Assembly: GCF_000234665.1 (NCBI RefSeq) | Contig: NC_018338.1 | Span: forward strand, 92,501-107,500 | DNA length: 15,000 nt | Origin: Leishmania mexicana MHOM/GT/2001/U1103 | Taxonomy: Eukaryota > Euglenozoa > Kinetoplastea > Trypanosomatida > Trypanosomatidae | Reading direction: 5' to 3' | Part shown: positions 1 through 9,694 of the stretch, piece by piece | Layout of the letters: every line of letters starts with the position of its first letter | Numbering within the stretch: the first letter of the stretch is position 1 | Position numbers and translations under genes: made by a program | Notes under the pieces: model-generated | Seen by the model: only the letters and a program-made list of their open reading frames with translations | Databases searched by the model: none | Told to the model about the DNA's origin: nothing

Positions 1-842
1 TCCTCTCCCTCTCACGCGTGTCGAGTTTGACGTGGCGGTGAGCTGCCGCACTGGAGGGCGTGGAGTAACACGGCTGTGCGGCCTTTTATCTTTCCCTATC
101 TTCCACTCTTGTCCGTTTCTTGTGTCCTGTGCGCGTCTCCCTCTCCCTATCTCCCTCTCCTCTCTCTTACTCCTTTTGTTTTGTTTTGTGTTTTTGTTTC
201 TTCGTGGTTTTCGTTTCTCTAAAGTCTCTCTCTCCCCGCCTGACCTCCACACCTCCTCGCTCTCTTGCTTCATGCACGCATGCGCACCCTCCCCTTCCCC
301 GACGCCACTTACACCGCACGCCCACATCCTTTTCTGCTCCCCCCCGCTCCGCTCTTCTTGGGCATTCCGTGGCGTTGTCCATCTCGCGCGCGTGCTCTCG
401 CATTTCTCTTTTTGTGGTTGACGGTGCGTTCTCAGTCGTGTGCGTGCTCACGGTGTGGTTGTGGCGTATCGGCTGCGTGAGACATGGTGCTGTACATCCC
501 CTCTTTGATTTTCCTTTCTGCACCCCTTCACTCTCCCTTTGTCGTGTCGCCGCTTGCGGAGCCTAATGGCGGGAGCCGCACCTGTACAGCAGCGCGCACA
601 ACGCGGGAAGCACAGGCGTCCCGAGCGCGCACTACAATAGAAGTGCTTTTAGCGAGCCACGTGAGCACTCAAGCGCGAATGCCCAGAAGTTCATGCACAC
701 TTGCATGTGTACAGACTTCGAATTACATGAAAGCGGGGGTGGGGTTACAGCGGAGGAGCGCACGTCCACAAGAGCACGTGCGAACTCGAACAGTAGCAGC
801 AATACAAACGTCAGAGGGAAAAGGCCAGGCGTAACTAACGAG

Positions 843-859
843 GTGTGTGTGTGTGTGTG
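843..859. repeat. (GT)n microsatellite
   Basis: An uninterrupted run of about eight GT units ending in TGCAG. It is one of many dinucleotide tracts in the spacers and is likely to vary in length between strains. Confidence 0.9.
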
Positions 860-1222
860 CAGGCGCAAAACAAAGATTCGATCAACAACAAAGAGAAGAG
901 AGAAAATGAAAGGGCGCCGAAGGGACACACACACACGCGACGGAGGAGGTGGACACATTTTTTATTTTCTCCCATTGTTTTACGATTTGAAGGTTGTGAA
1001 AGGCTGCGTGCACCGCTGGCGACTCACCACCGGGGGTGTCACAGTGAAGGTGTGCGTCGCCTTTCTCAAATCTCCTTCCCTCTGTGTGTGCGTGTGCGCG
1101 ATCAACTTTCGCCCACCCGTCCTGTTCATCTTTCTCTCTTCCCCCGCTCACTCTATACGTGTGTGTGTGTGCACGTTTACGTGTCTCCTTTTTCTTCTCC
1201 CTCCGCCACTGACATACGTCAT

Positions 1223-1254
1223 ACACACACACGCGTGTGTGTGTGTGTGTGTGT
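1223..1254. repeat. CA/GT repeat with a perfect palindrome
   Basis: A short CA run passes through ACGCGT into ten GT units. Positions 1223-1244 form a perfect 22-bp palindrome centred between 1233 and 1234, so the DNA could extrude a small cruciform and an RNA copy could fold on itself. Alternating purine-pyrimidine sequence of this kind also favours Z-DNA. No function is implied. Confidence 0.85.
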
Positions 1255-1683
1255 CTGCAGAGTCTGTCTCTGCACCCGCCGCCCTATCTGTCCTCCTCCC
1301 CTGTTTCCTCCGCTTCCTCTCTCTCTTTGGCTGTGGCTCGACCTCTTCTACCAATGCGTATGTGTGCGCTGTGCGCGTGCGTGTCGTTGGATGTGTGGCG
1401 TTCTGGTGTGGTCCTTTGCTCTCCGCCTCGTCGTTTTCGTTTTTTCGTTTCGTTCTTCGTTACCTTTACGTCTATGCGTGTGTGCGTGTGTGTGTGGGTC
1501 GGCGTACGTGCATCTCTCTCTCCCTCTGCCTAAGAGTGTGCATCTCTCCCCCTTCGTGTGCGTTGTGCTGCTTGATCTCGGCTTACCTCTCCTGTGTGTG
1601 CCTGTGTGTTGGTTTGGGGCCTTCTTTGCGCCAACAGACGGACCACAGAAAATGCCGAGGGGATGAGGGGTGGCGAGTATGAC

Positions 1684-1713
1684 GGGAGTAAGGGAGGGAG
1701 AGAGGGGAGGGGG
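1684..1713 (+). other. Putative G-quadruplex motif
   Basis: Five runs of three or more G (1684-1686, 1692-1694, 1696-1698, 1704-1707, 1709-1713) are separated by loops of 1 to 5 bases, meeting the usual G3+N1-7 rule. It lies on the + strand, so it would also be present in RNA transcribed rightwards. Whether it folds in vivo is unknown. Confidence 0.6.
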
Positions 1714-3289
1714 CACGAGGATTTGGCAGAAGGACGCTGTCGGCTGGCATCTCGGCCGACTCATTTTATTCGGAAAGGAAGCGCAAAGGTAGGGTGAAAG
1801 CAAGCAAGGGCGACGCATTCAGCCCCTATCTCTCCGCTACTCTTTTCCCTCGACAGATGCGCACTTGTACGCGGTCTTTGAGGCACTCACAAGAGCGACA
1901 CGCACACACGCACACGCACCTCTTTGCATTCACAAGAAACGAAGCGAAAAATGAACGGGAAACATGTTTTGATGAAATTCCGGCAGAAAATGAAAAGAGC
2001 AACGAAGAGGAGGGCCACGACGACGACGACTATGCACTGCCTCATCATCACCGGCAACAGCAGCGGCGGAGCCACCGCCACGGAGAGAACTTTTTTTTTG
2101 AAACGTTTCTCCTCGACTTCTTTTTCACTTCTCCTTGTTTTGGTTTTCACTTGTAAAAACACAAACCACACCAAATCCACGAAAACACCTTCGCCTGATG
2201 GAATATGGCTGCGAATATGCAATACATCCACGCACACACACACGTGCTCATGCAAAGGAAATTAGCTACACACTGCAACATCATCATTAAACTGCTGCTG
2301 CAGCACCACCGTCAACGTCGAGGATCACACCCATAGGCTTACGTTTTTCTCTCCTTTTCTTTGTGCGGGGGGTTTGCGTCTTTGAGAGAGGGGTGACTTG
2401 AGGTGGTGCAAATATGTGTGTGTGTGCGCGCAGAGCCATTAATGCACCAAAAAAAACGAGAAGGAAAAGAAAGCGAACATAAGAGGTGGGGAGGGTTCCC
2501 AGAGCACACGGAGTTCGCACGGCACTCTCCTTTGATGCATGAATGGGGGTATCGCACCGCAGCACGCGAGTGTGCGAACAGCACCGGCCGCTCTCTACCG
2601 CGCGCCTCCTCGAGAGTCGGCAGAGCTCTTTTGTGAGAGGGATGTGCGCGCGTGTTTGTGTGTGCTGCCGTGGTTCACAAAAAAGGGAGCGAAGGCGAGA
2701 GAAGGAGAGGTCTGCGCATCGATTGCCTGATAGGAAGGCCGGTTGGGAGGGGGTATATTCGCAGGCGCGTTATGGAGTCATGCCCAGCCCCCTTCTTACC
2801 ACCACTCACACTCACACTCACACGCCCACCGTGTCGTCTGTGTGGTCACTTTTCCTTACTTTTGGCCTCCTCTTTTCGTTCTGTTTCATCTCTGCCTTCG
2901 GCGACTGTGCGTGTGCGCTAACGTGCACGCCATTGGTGTCCTTGCTGCTACGGCCGAGCCCGTTGCTTACACACACGCGTACTGGCACAACGCCTTCACA
3001 AGCACATCACTCATTATCTTCCCCCTCTGCAGATTTGCGAAAAAAAAACGAGATATTCGAACACCGGCGAGAAAAGAAACGAGAAGGCTTGCATGCCGAT
3101 TTCTATCCCCCCTCCTCCTTTTCAGAGCTTTTCGCAGACTGTGTTCTCTGTTGGCATTGTACCTTCTCACTATCACTTGCATGGTGTATCCCTGTGGCTT
3201 TGTCGCTCTTTCTTCCTCTGCTTCTCTTTTTTTTTCGCTTTTCGAGTCTGAGCAGCTGGAGTAGATTAAGTCACAGGATCCGCACAAGT

Positions 3290-3317
3290 GCATCTGTATA
3301 CAGCTATATACAGATGC
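3290..3317. other. Perfect 11-bp inverted repeat (hairpin)
   Basis: Arm 3290-3300 is the exact reverse complement of arm 3307-3317, with the 6-base loop CAGCTA between them. In RNA two further G·U pairs could extend the base of the stem. It lies about 900 bases before the start codon of the thioredoxin-like gene, well upstream of its likely splice acceptor, so it would sit in the spacer or in the 3' UTR of an upstream mRNA. There is no T-run to suggest a Pol III terminator. Confidence 0.8.
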
Positions 3318-4082
3318 GTCGCTGGGTATTTGAACTGCTCTCCCGTGATCTCCACACACTTTTCTTTTTCCTCTACCTCTGAGATCTTCTTTATTATCGT
3401 GGCTCCTCACGCATCTCTCTCGCCTTCACCCGACGCACCGCACCGTAGTGCATAAGAGAGGCCTTTCACCGCTCTGCCCCCCTACTCACTCACACCCACA
3501 CGCACACCCGCACACCCGAACCCATAGACACCGCACTGAGCCTGCGCGAGAGGCGTCACACCCTCCACCGCACTCCACACCCACGCATAGAGAGGGACTC
3601 ACTCCGACACGTTGGTTTTCCTTTTCTTCCCTTTTCACGCATACATCCACTCAGCTAAAGGCCAACACAGACCTGCCCCGCCCCCCCTCTCTCCTCCTCT
3701 CTCTCGTTGCCTCACTCCTCCTCCTCGACGCGCCGGGACACCTCCTGACTACTCACCCACATCCACAATAGTCTACTCCGCGGCAGCGTCGCACTGGCTG
3801 CGCTCTCCTCCGCGCTCACACACTCCGTCACACACACACACACGTCTCCACTCCAATTCATCTGCCTCCCACCACTCGCGCTCTACGACGTGATTTGCTC
3901 ATTCTTTTCATTACATTTTCCTTTGTGTGTGTGTGTACGTCGGCAGCCTCTCTCGCGCACCGGGTGCCACCCTACCTATTAGTCGACCCTTCCACCCATA
4001 GATACACACACACAGCAGTGACTCGTGCCAACGCATATCGCTGCACCGAGTCGTTTCACTGGCGGTACTTTTATCTAGCACG

Positions 4083-4131
4083 TTTTCGTCTTTTTTTCGT
4101 TACTGTTTTGTTACGCGCGGTAAAATATCAG
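4083..4131 (+). promoter_or_regulatory. Probable trans-splice acceptor for the thioredoxin-like gene
   Basis: A T-rich tract (4083-4115) containing seven consecutive T is followed by an AG at 4130-4131. This is the standard trypanosomatid arrangement for spliced-leader addition. It would leave a 5' UTR of about 77 nt with no ATG before the start at 4209. A second AG at 4154-4155 is an alternative. Confidence 0.6.
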
Positions 4132-4208
4132 CGAGCACGTACACACACACACCAGTGAGGTGGGGCTGCTGTTGCTGCTGCTCACGCGTCGACCAGTGAA
4201 GCCAAACC

Positions 4209-6035
4209 ATGCTCGCCTTTACCATTACGTCGACAGAGCAGGAGCGGACAGTGAAGCGGCTGAAGGTCGACAGCCCTTCAGCGTCTCTCGAATGCGAGGA
4301 TGACGGTGAGAACAGCTGCAGCAGCCTGCTGCATATCGCAGAGGCCAATCCTGCGTTAGAGAGCGTGCAGCGTACCCCACCCCTGTCTAAGCACGCTGAC
4401 ACTCCTGCAACGGAGGCGGTGAATGGCGTCTCTCCCGAGGTCTCACCGGCGAACTCGTCGAGGAGCCGCCCCAGCAGCGACGACGACGATGACGGCAAGG
4501 ACAAAAAGGACATGAGTGACGACCACCTTTCTTTCCCGGTGGCACGGCAACTTAGCGGCGACATGTGGTGCGTGACACGCACACCAACGGGGTCTGCCGT
4601 GACGGCTACAGCCGCCATAGCCGGTGGCGCAGCTGCTCCGCCGCTCCCCATCACGACAAACGGCGCCATCACTGCACTGCGCAGTCTTGGCCAACTGCAG
4701 ACGCTCGTGAGCAGCACAAACACGTCGTCCGCGAAGGATAAGGTGCACCCTAGTCTGCGGCTCAAGCCGGGCGAGACGGTAATGCTGCTGTTGCACTTTG
4801 ACGAGACGTCCCTGCGCTCGCTCATCAACGGCGCGACAACGGAACTATCGCAGATGCGCGTCTTTACGCTTAACCTGGCGAAGCTGCCGCCGCATGACTA
4901 CGAGGCGACCCCCGAAAAGCGCCTGAGCGCCGGTGGGTGTACCAGCAGCCCCGATGCGAGCGACCGTGCGCGGCGTGGCGGCGCTGGTGTGCCACAAGTC
5001 ACGGCCCAAGACACTGAGGACGAGGACGAGGAGGAGCTGGTGCCGGCGGTGCACCCAGTGGCGGTGTCGACAGCGGCCGCAGCGGGGACCAGCACCATTG
5101 CGGAGAAGGAGTGCCCTCCTCGCTCGTCGGTCTCCACGGGTGGCGCCCTCGCGCTCGACGAGGCTGCCACCGTCTCCTCGCTCTCTGGCGACCTCCACCA
5201 CGCTAGCGATGTCATCAGCGATAAGCTGCACCAGATGCTGGCAGTGGACACCATACTGAACCCCCACGCTTCCCAGCAGCAGCGTGGCCACGGGAGTGGC
5301 GACGGCGGTGCCGCCGGCACTGGCAAGAAGGAGCCGTTGCTTTTCCCCGCCATGATCGTCTGGCGCGCTGCTGGCGCCCCACGCGAGGAGTACCCACCGG
5401 CACCGCCGCAGACTTACTCTTCCCAGCCTCCATCCACCCCTGCAGAGCTCTTTTCCGACCGCCTTTCTGCCCAGGGCGGGCCACTGGTGGTGAAGGAGGC
5501 AACCGGGGTGGACCAGGTGCACTCCTTGACGCTGTTCCGCCCCGTCTTCACGATGGAACATCTTTTCCGCACCCTTGTCCGTACTGTCGCGCCGTCGTTT
5601 GCTGCCAGAGGCACTGGCGAGAAGTCCCGCACGGTGCTGTACCTCGGCGCATCGTGGTGCCCGCCTTGCATGCGCTTCGTGCGTGAGATGCCGCGCTTCA
5701 TCCGAGAGGATCTGCCGTCGAGTGTCGTGTGCACCCTGAAGGCGGACATGGACTTGGCCAAGCCCATCTATGACTACTTCAAGGTGGAGATAATCCCTAC
5801 CTTTGTTGTCCTGGACAACGAGGTACTCATGAAGTGCTACGAGACTGTGCAGCGTCAGCAAAGCAGTGCTGCCAGTAGCGGCGGCGGCGGCGCCTCGCAG
5901 TCCGACTACGCCCGTGCCATCCAGGAGGCCTTCTCTAAGGCAGAGCTGGGCCGCCTACAGAACTCCAACAGGCAGCTCGTGAGCACCTTTATCTCGAAGC
6001 ACAGTCAAGCTCTGAGCTTCGATGAGGACTTCTGA
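4209..6035 (+). CDS. Thioredoxin-like domain protein with long low-complexity N-terminal region
   Basis: This is a 608-residue open frame starting at the first ATG after a plausible splice acceptor. The C-terminal part, about residues 472-580, reads as a thioredoxin fold: a beta strand leads into W483-C484-P-P-C487, a helix follows, and I-P530-T-F-V-V-L supplies the cis-proline 46 residues after the first cysteine, close to the spacing in classical thioredoxins. The CPPC redox motif is that of tryparedoxins and nucleoredoxins rather than the CGPC of thioredoxin, so a thiol-disulfide oxidoreductase activity is likely but its substrate is unknown. A Ser/Gly insert (about 550-564) precedes the last helix. 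The N-terminal 460 residues are mostly low-complexity with acidic runs (91-95, 268-276); islands at about 179-240 and 440-460 look folded but I do not recognise them. Residues 16-19 (KRLK, then VD) resemble a monopartite nuclear localisation signal. No signal peptide or membrane segment is seen. Confidence 0.93.
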   Translation: MLAFTITSTEQERTVKRLKVDSPSASLECEDDGENSCSSLLHIAEANPALESVQRTPPLSKHADTPATEAVNGVSPEVSPANSSRSRPSSDDDDDGKDKKDMSDDHLSFPVARQLSGDMWCVTRTPTGSAVTATAAIAGGAAAPPLPITTNGAITALRSLGQLQTLVSSTNTSSAKDKVHPSLRLKPGETVMLLLHFDETSLRSLINGATTELSQMRVFTLNLAKLPPHDYEATPEKRLSAGGCTSSPDASDRARRGGAGVPQVTAQDTEDEDEEELVPAVHPVAVSTAAAAGTSTIAEKECPPRSSVSTGGALALDEAATVSSLSGDLHHASDVISDKLHQMLAVDTILNPHASQQQRGHGSGDGGAAGTGKKEPLLFPAMIVWRAAGAPREEYPPAPPQTYSSQPPSTPAELFSDRLSAQGGPLVVKEATGVDQVHSLTLFRPVFTMEHLFRTLVRTVAPSFAARGTGEKSRTVLYLGASWCPPCMRFVREMPRFIREDLPSSVVCTLKADMDLAKPIYDYFKVEIIPTFVVLDNEVLMKCYETVQRQQSSAASSGGGGASQSDYARAIQEAFSKAELGRLQNSNRQLVSTFISKHSQALSFDEDF

Positions 6036-6846
6036 AGGATGGCATCAGTGACAGATACCGTTGCTGCTTCTGCTCCTCGGCACGCGGCCACCGCCGTGCT
6101 TGACCGCTCCTGCTCATTCCGTCTCTTTCTCACACATCGCTTCCTGACCCGTGTATGCCGACACCTGCCCAGCTCACGCCATGCAGGGGTGTTGCACTGT
6201 TTTCTTTTTTCCAGGGTCTCACTCACGGGCACACACAGACACGGAGGCGTGTCATTTGTTGGACGCGGTGGGGCACTCGACACTTCACACACCGCAATTG
6301 AGGTGCTTGAATCGGCCATCGAGGCCAACGAGCATGCACACGCCCTGAGGCGTGCGATTAGGTGACACCTTTGTTTCTAAACCTGCATGCGCGTGGGCAC
6401 TACGGTGGTTACCTCATCTTTTATTTTCATTCTCCTTTCTCGGTCACGGCGGACATTACGGCGTCCTTGTGGCTGCTTGTCCGCTGGGACAGCCGCTGGC
6501 ACTCCGTTCCTCACCCCTTCAATCACGGTTCCCCGCCCTCCACCATCGCCACCCGAACCGCTCCTCTTTCCAGGCTTTCTTCATATGCTCAATGCTATGC
6601 TTCCTGGTGAAGCACTCGTACACGGACCCACCACACGCACGCACGCACACACACATATATATGTACATGTATGCATGTAGACAGCGTAGATGGCCCTCTT
6701 GCCGAAACTTGTTTGTACATTTTCTCCTTCCGTTTGCCTCTCGTCTATTTTGGGTTGCCTGTTGTGTCTGTATTTCGGTTTGGTGGGGGTCGTCGTTGTT
6801 TCGCATAATGATGCCACTCTTCCGTTCTCCTCCATCGTACTTGTTG

Positions 6847-6882
6847 CCCCCTCCCCCATCCCCCTTCCCCTCCCCCCGGGGG
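6847..6882 (-). other. C-run cluster: minus-strand G-quadruplex motif
   Basis: Five C-runs of 4 to 6 bases (6847-6851, 6853-6857, 6860-6864, 6867-6870, 6872-6877) with 1-2 base spacers are followed directly by GGGGG at 6878-6882. The minus strand thus has a very strong quadruplex motif, and the C-rich + strand could form an i-motif; the last C-run can also pair with the adjacent G-run. Because transcription runs rightwards, the G-rich strand is the template strand. Confidence 0.6.
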
Positions 6883-7284
6883 CGCTTGCATCTCACCGGA
6901 CTCTTGCTGCAATGGACCCCGCGTTTTTCTTTCCTGTTTTTCGCTTTGCGGTTTTCTCTGCTCAGCTTGAGCGGTTTCGACTGCGGGAGAAGAGAGCGGA
7001 GAAGACGGGTATGATAGTGGTGGTGGCAGGCGGAAGGAGGAGGAGGGAGGGGGGACGTATGCGTGTGTAGACGTGCAGTGTGTGCACGTGCGCATTGGTG
7101 TAGATCGCTCAACTCGTTGTTTAGACTGCGATAAGCCTCAGGCTCTGTCCGTTTCTTCCTCTCTCGTTCGCCTTTGATGTGCCCGGCATACTCTAAACGG
7201 TCCGTGTGTATGCGCTTGCGTGACTGCTCTGCTGCGGCTGCGGCTGCAGGCTCTGTGGGAGAGAGACTCCACACTCCGACCCGC

Positions 7285-7310
7285 CACACACACACACACA
7301 CACACACACA
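7285..7310. repeat. (CA)13 microsatellite
   Basis: An uninterrupted run of 26 bases of CA. It is the longest pure dinucleotide tract I noticed in the window and a likely site of length polymorphism. Confidence 0.95.
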
Positions 7311-7678
7311 GGAGGATCAAAGAAGTGGAGATGGGAAAGATGAGTGTGGCTCTCATTCTCGTTCAACGTGTCCACTCTCTTCCACAGAACATGAGTCGAA
7401 CTCCACACAGCCCGGCCTGCCAGCGGCTCCATTGCCTGGTGCAATGCAGCAGTAGACACACACGCGTTGCAGCAATGCGCCGACTCGGTCATCTGAGCAG
7501 AGCCCCTCTGCCTGGAACACCACCCACTCAACCACTCCGCCGGTCGCCTCACAGCCGCTCCCACTGTACTGGCTTCCACGTAGTGTATCCCCTTGGCGGT
7601 GGCGCAGGCTTTCCACTAGTAGGCAGAGAGAGGGCCGGGTGAGGAAAATCCGAGTTGCCTTGACGGTTTGCCTAATCA

Positions 7679-8066
7679 TATGGATGGCGCAGACGCGTTT
7701 ACAGTTGCAGGTCGCTCCACAACGCAACATCATACACGACCTGACCGCCGGCATCCGTAGCGATACATCACTCCGACCTCCCTCTACGACGTAGGCACCG
7801 GACCCTGTCACCACGAGCAGTGGGCTCGGCATTTGGCGGGGGTTAAGGGGCTGCTTGGATTACCCGCACAGTGTACATATGTGTGTGTTGGAAAGGTTCA
7901 CTGGACCCTGAAATACCACGCACGTACGTGTCTTCCGTCGTCAAGGGCTATCGTTCGTCAGCGGAAACCAAAAAAGCGAGGGGAGGCATTTGCACATAGA
8001 TGTCACTGGTATGTTTGGCTGAGCGTGGCGTGGCCGTATGGATAGCGCAGCTGCGTTCACGTATGC
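7679..8066 (+). repeat. Diverged direct repeat pair; possible degenerate retroposon (SIDER-like) sequence
   Basis: Two 30-bp segments, 7679-7708 and 8037-8066, match at 23 of 30 positions without gaps and both begin TATGGAT. Each holds a core similar to the Pol III A-box consensus TRGCNNAGYNGG: 8043-8054 fits at all but the last position, 7686-7697 with two misfits. No B-box follows at tRNA spacing, so these are not tRNA genes. Leishmania 3' UTRs commonly carry SIDER elements, degenerate ingi-related retroposons with repeated 5' signature motifs, and the surrounding sequence is higher in complexity than the flanks. I could not match it to a SIDER consensus from the sequence alone, so the identification is a guess. 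Confidence 0.25.
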
Positions 8067-9535
8067 CTTTGGTGTGTGGGGGAGGGGATCTGCTCACTCT
8101 TCGTCTTCCTTTGCTTTGCTTTGCCAAGTTTCACGTCGGCCGTCGTGTGTATGTTACTCGCTGTGTGTACGTGTGCCTTTGTGTGTCCTCCTCGGTGTGT
8201 TTCCCTTTGTTTTGACTCCATCACTGACGATCGCAGTTGGTGACGCCAGCGTGGATAATAAGATCAACAGAGGACAAGGAGAGAAGGAATCGTTCAACTG
8301 CAAGTGGAAGCAGTGGAAACGATGAACAATGCCGCAGGGGGTAGTGGTGCGCCTGCGCGTGTGTAGATACCCATCTCCGGGAACCGCCGACAAAGCTGTG
8401 TGATGGCTTGCGTTGTGCCTGCGTAGTAGGCACCAGCCTTCAGCTCGTCGTGCATTACCCCAACACGAGACGTGTCGCCGTACCCCATCTTCTCGATTCC
8501 TTCCATTTCCAATCCTCCTCCTCTCCACCTCTCTGCGCTGCACTCACTGCCGGTTGCCCGCGCAACCCCCTCCCTCCTTTTTCCCACCCCTCCTCAACGC
8601 AGCCACATCCCTTGCACGGGTGTGCTCGCTACCGCCCTTCCCACCTCCACCAACACACCCACCGGCGCACGAAACAGCAACACCATCACGAACAGCAGCA
8701 ACACGGTAACACTGCAACGTATTTCAGCATTTATCTTGGCTCCTCTCCGCTTCACTGCCGAGAAAAAAAAACATCCGAGAAGAGGAGACTCAAACAACCG
8801 ACCGCTCTTTTCTTTTTTATTTTTCCGCGTGTCTTCTCCGTTCCCACCCTTCTGCCTCGTTGACCGACACACTCGTCGCTCCTCCCCGCTTCAGCACATA
8901 CATTGAAAAAAAAAGGAAACGACACACACGCAGAGAGAGGGAAGGAAGGAGACAGATAGACCTGCTGGCATAGGCACAACGCGCGCGCCCATTGCACGCT
9001 GGTCTGCCGCTGTACATACCCTCCCCCGGTTGCCTACTGCTGCAGACTGTCGTGTCTACCGCCACGTATCAACTGCGGACCTCGGTTCTCCGTGCCAAGC
9101 TTCCCTTCTGCGTCTCCTTCTATTCGGTAAGCTCCAATTTGCCGCGCCTCGGGCTAAACGCATCTGACCTTCGTTTCCTTGTCGAACGGCGAGTCACACT
9201 CACTCGCGTGGGCAGGCACGAAAAGGACGGGGATGTGAGGTACACGTGCACTGTTCCTTTTCTTTCCCCTTTTTGCTTCAGCGGCGGTGCCCTCTCTCGT
9301 CGTCTCCGCGTGGCTGCAGCGATCACCCATTTTGTTCCCCTTTACGCCTCTTTTTCTTTTGCTTCCGTTTTCTTTTTTTTTCTTTTTCTTTTCGCTCTCC
9401 TCCGCGCGTGGTTGCCAGAGTGAGTGCGCGTGCAAAACGAACCGATTTGGTTGTCCGCCTCGTGTCGTTGTTTAAGTTACTGTGGTGGTTGCGTGTGTGC
9501 GCGTGTCGGCGCCCTTTTTTCGGGTGAATTCGTTG

Positions 9536-9631
9536 CCTTTTTTTTTCGCTTCCGCCTTCACCTCCCCCCCCACTCCTTCAGTTTGCACACCTTCTCCGCT
9601 CTCTTGATCTCTCTCTCGCCCCATTTTCCAG
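9536..9631 (+). promoter_or_regulatory. Probable trans-splice acceptor region for the RIIa-domain gene
   Basis: A long pyrimidine tract with nine consecutive T (9538-9546) and an eight-C run leads to an AG at 9580-9581; a second pyrimidine tract leads to CCATTTTCCAG with AG at 9630-9631. Either would give a 5' UTR (about 113 or 63 nt) free of upstream ATG before the start at 9695. Confidence 0.6.
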
Positions 9632-9694
9632 GGCTTCTTTTTTTTGCCGCCTTGTCTTGGCCAGCACTCCATTCTCGGTCGCTGACTCTCCGAG

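Larger units (their letters stand above)
1..4082. other. Gene-free spacer / probable UTR sequence
   Basis: No convincing gene is seen in this stretch. The + strand is dominated by pyrimidine tracts and CA/GT repeats, and the many open frames across it translate into Cys/Val, Thr/His or Ser/Leu/Phe-rich simple sequence that follows those repeats. In trypanosomatids such sequence is typical of 3' UTRs and intergenic spacers, and pyrimidine richness on the + strand agrees with transcription towards the right. It may include the 3' UTR of a gene lying left of the window. A short A-rich patch near 1930-2020 breaks the pattern and is discussed as a finding. Confidence 0.75.
6036..9535. other. Long 3' UTR / spacer between the two genes
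   Basis: About 3.5 kb with no gene I can support. Long open frames here encode simple sequence or have no usable ATG. It should hold the 3' UTR of the thioredoxin-like mRNA, whose poly(A) site in these organisms is usually set by the next gene's splice acceptor near 9580-9631. Stretches 6840-6885 (C-runs), 7285-7310 (CA repeat) and 7380-8330 (higher-complexity sequence, possibly retroposon-derived) are listed separately where there is something specific to say. Confidence 0.7.

Noticed and set aside
693..1682. 329-codon open frame on the + strand
   Set aside because: Its translation follows GT repeats and pyrimidine tracts (runs of Cys-Val and Ser-Leu-Phe) and it has no ATG at its start; another frame is open across the same span.
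2543..3382. 279-codon open frame on the + strand
   Set aside because: Simple-sequence translation with Thr-His runs from CA repeats and no start ATG; overlapping frames are also open.
4100..4828. 242-codon open frame on the minus strand
   Set aside because: Antisense to the start of the thioredoxin-like gene and across its splice-acceptor tract; the Ser-rich translation has no recognisable feature.
4845..5861. 338-codon open frame on the minus strand
   Set aside because: It lies wholly antisense to the thioredoxin-like gene; GC-rich coding DNA with strong third-position bias often leaves the opposite strand open, and its translation shows no domain.
6519..7307. 262-codon open frame on the minus strand
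   Set aside because: Composed of translated CA/GT and purine-rich simple sequence, and on the strand opposite to all supported genes.
8043..8054. tRNA-like A-box
   Set aside because: No B-box at the right distance and no cloverleaf arms can be drawn, so it is not a tRNA gene.
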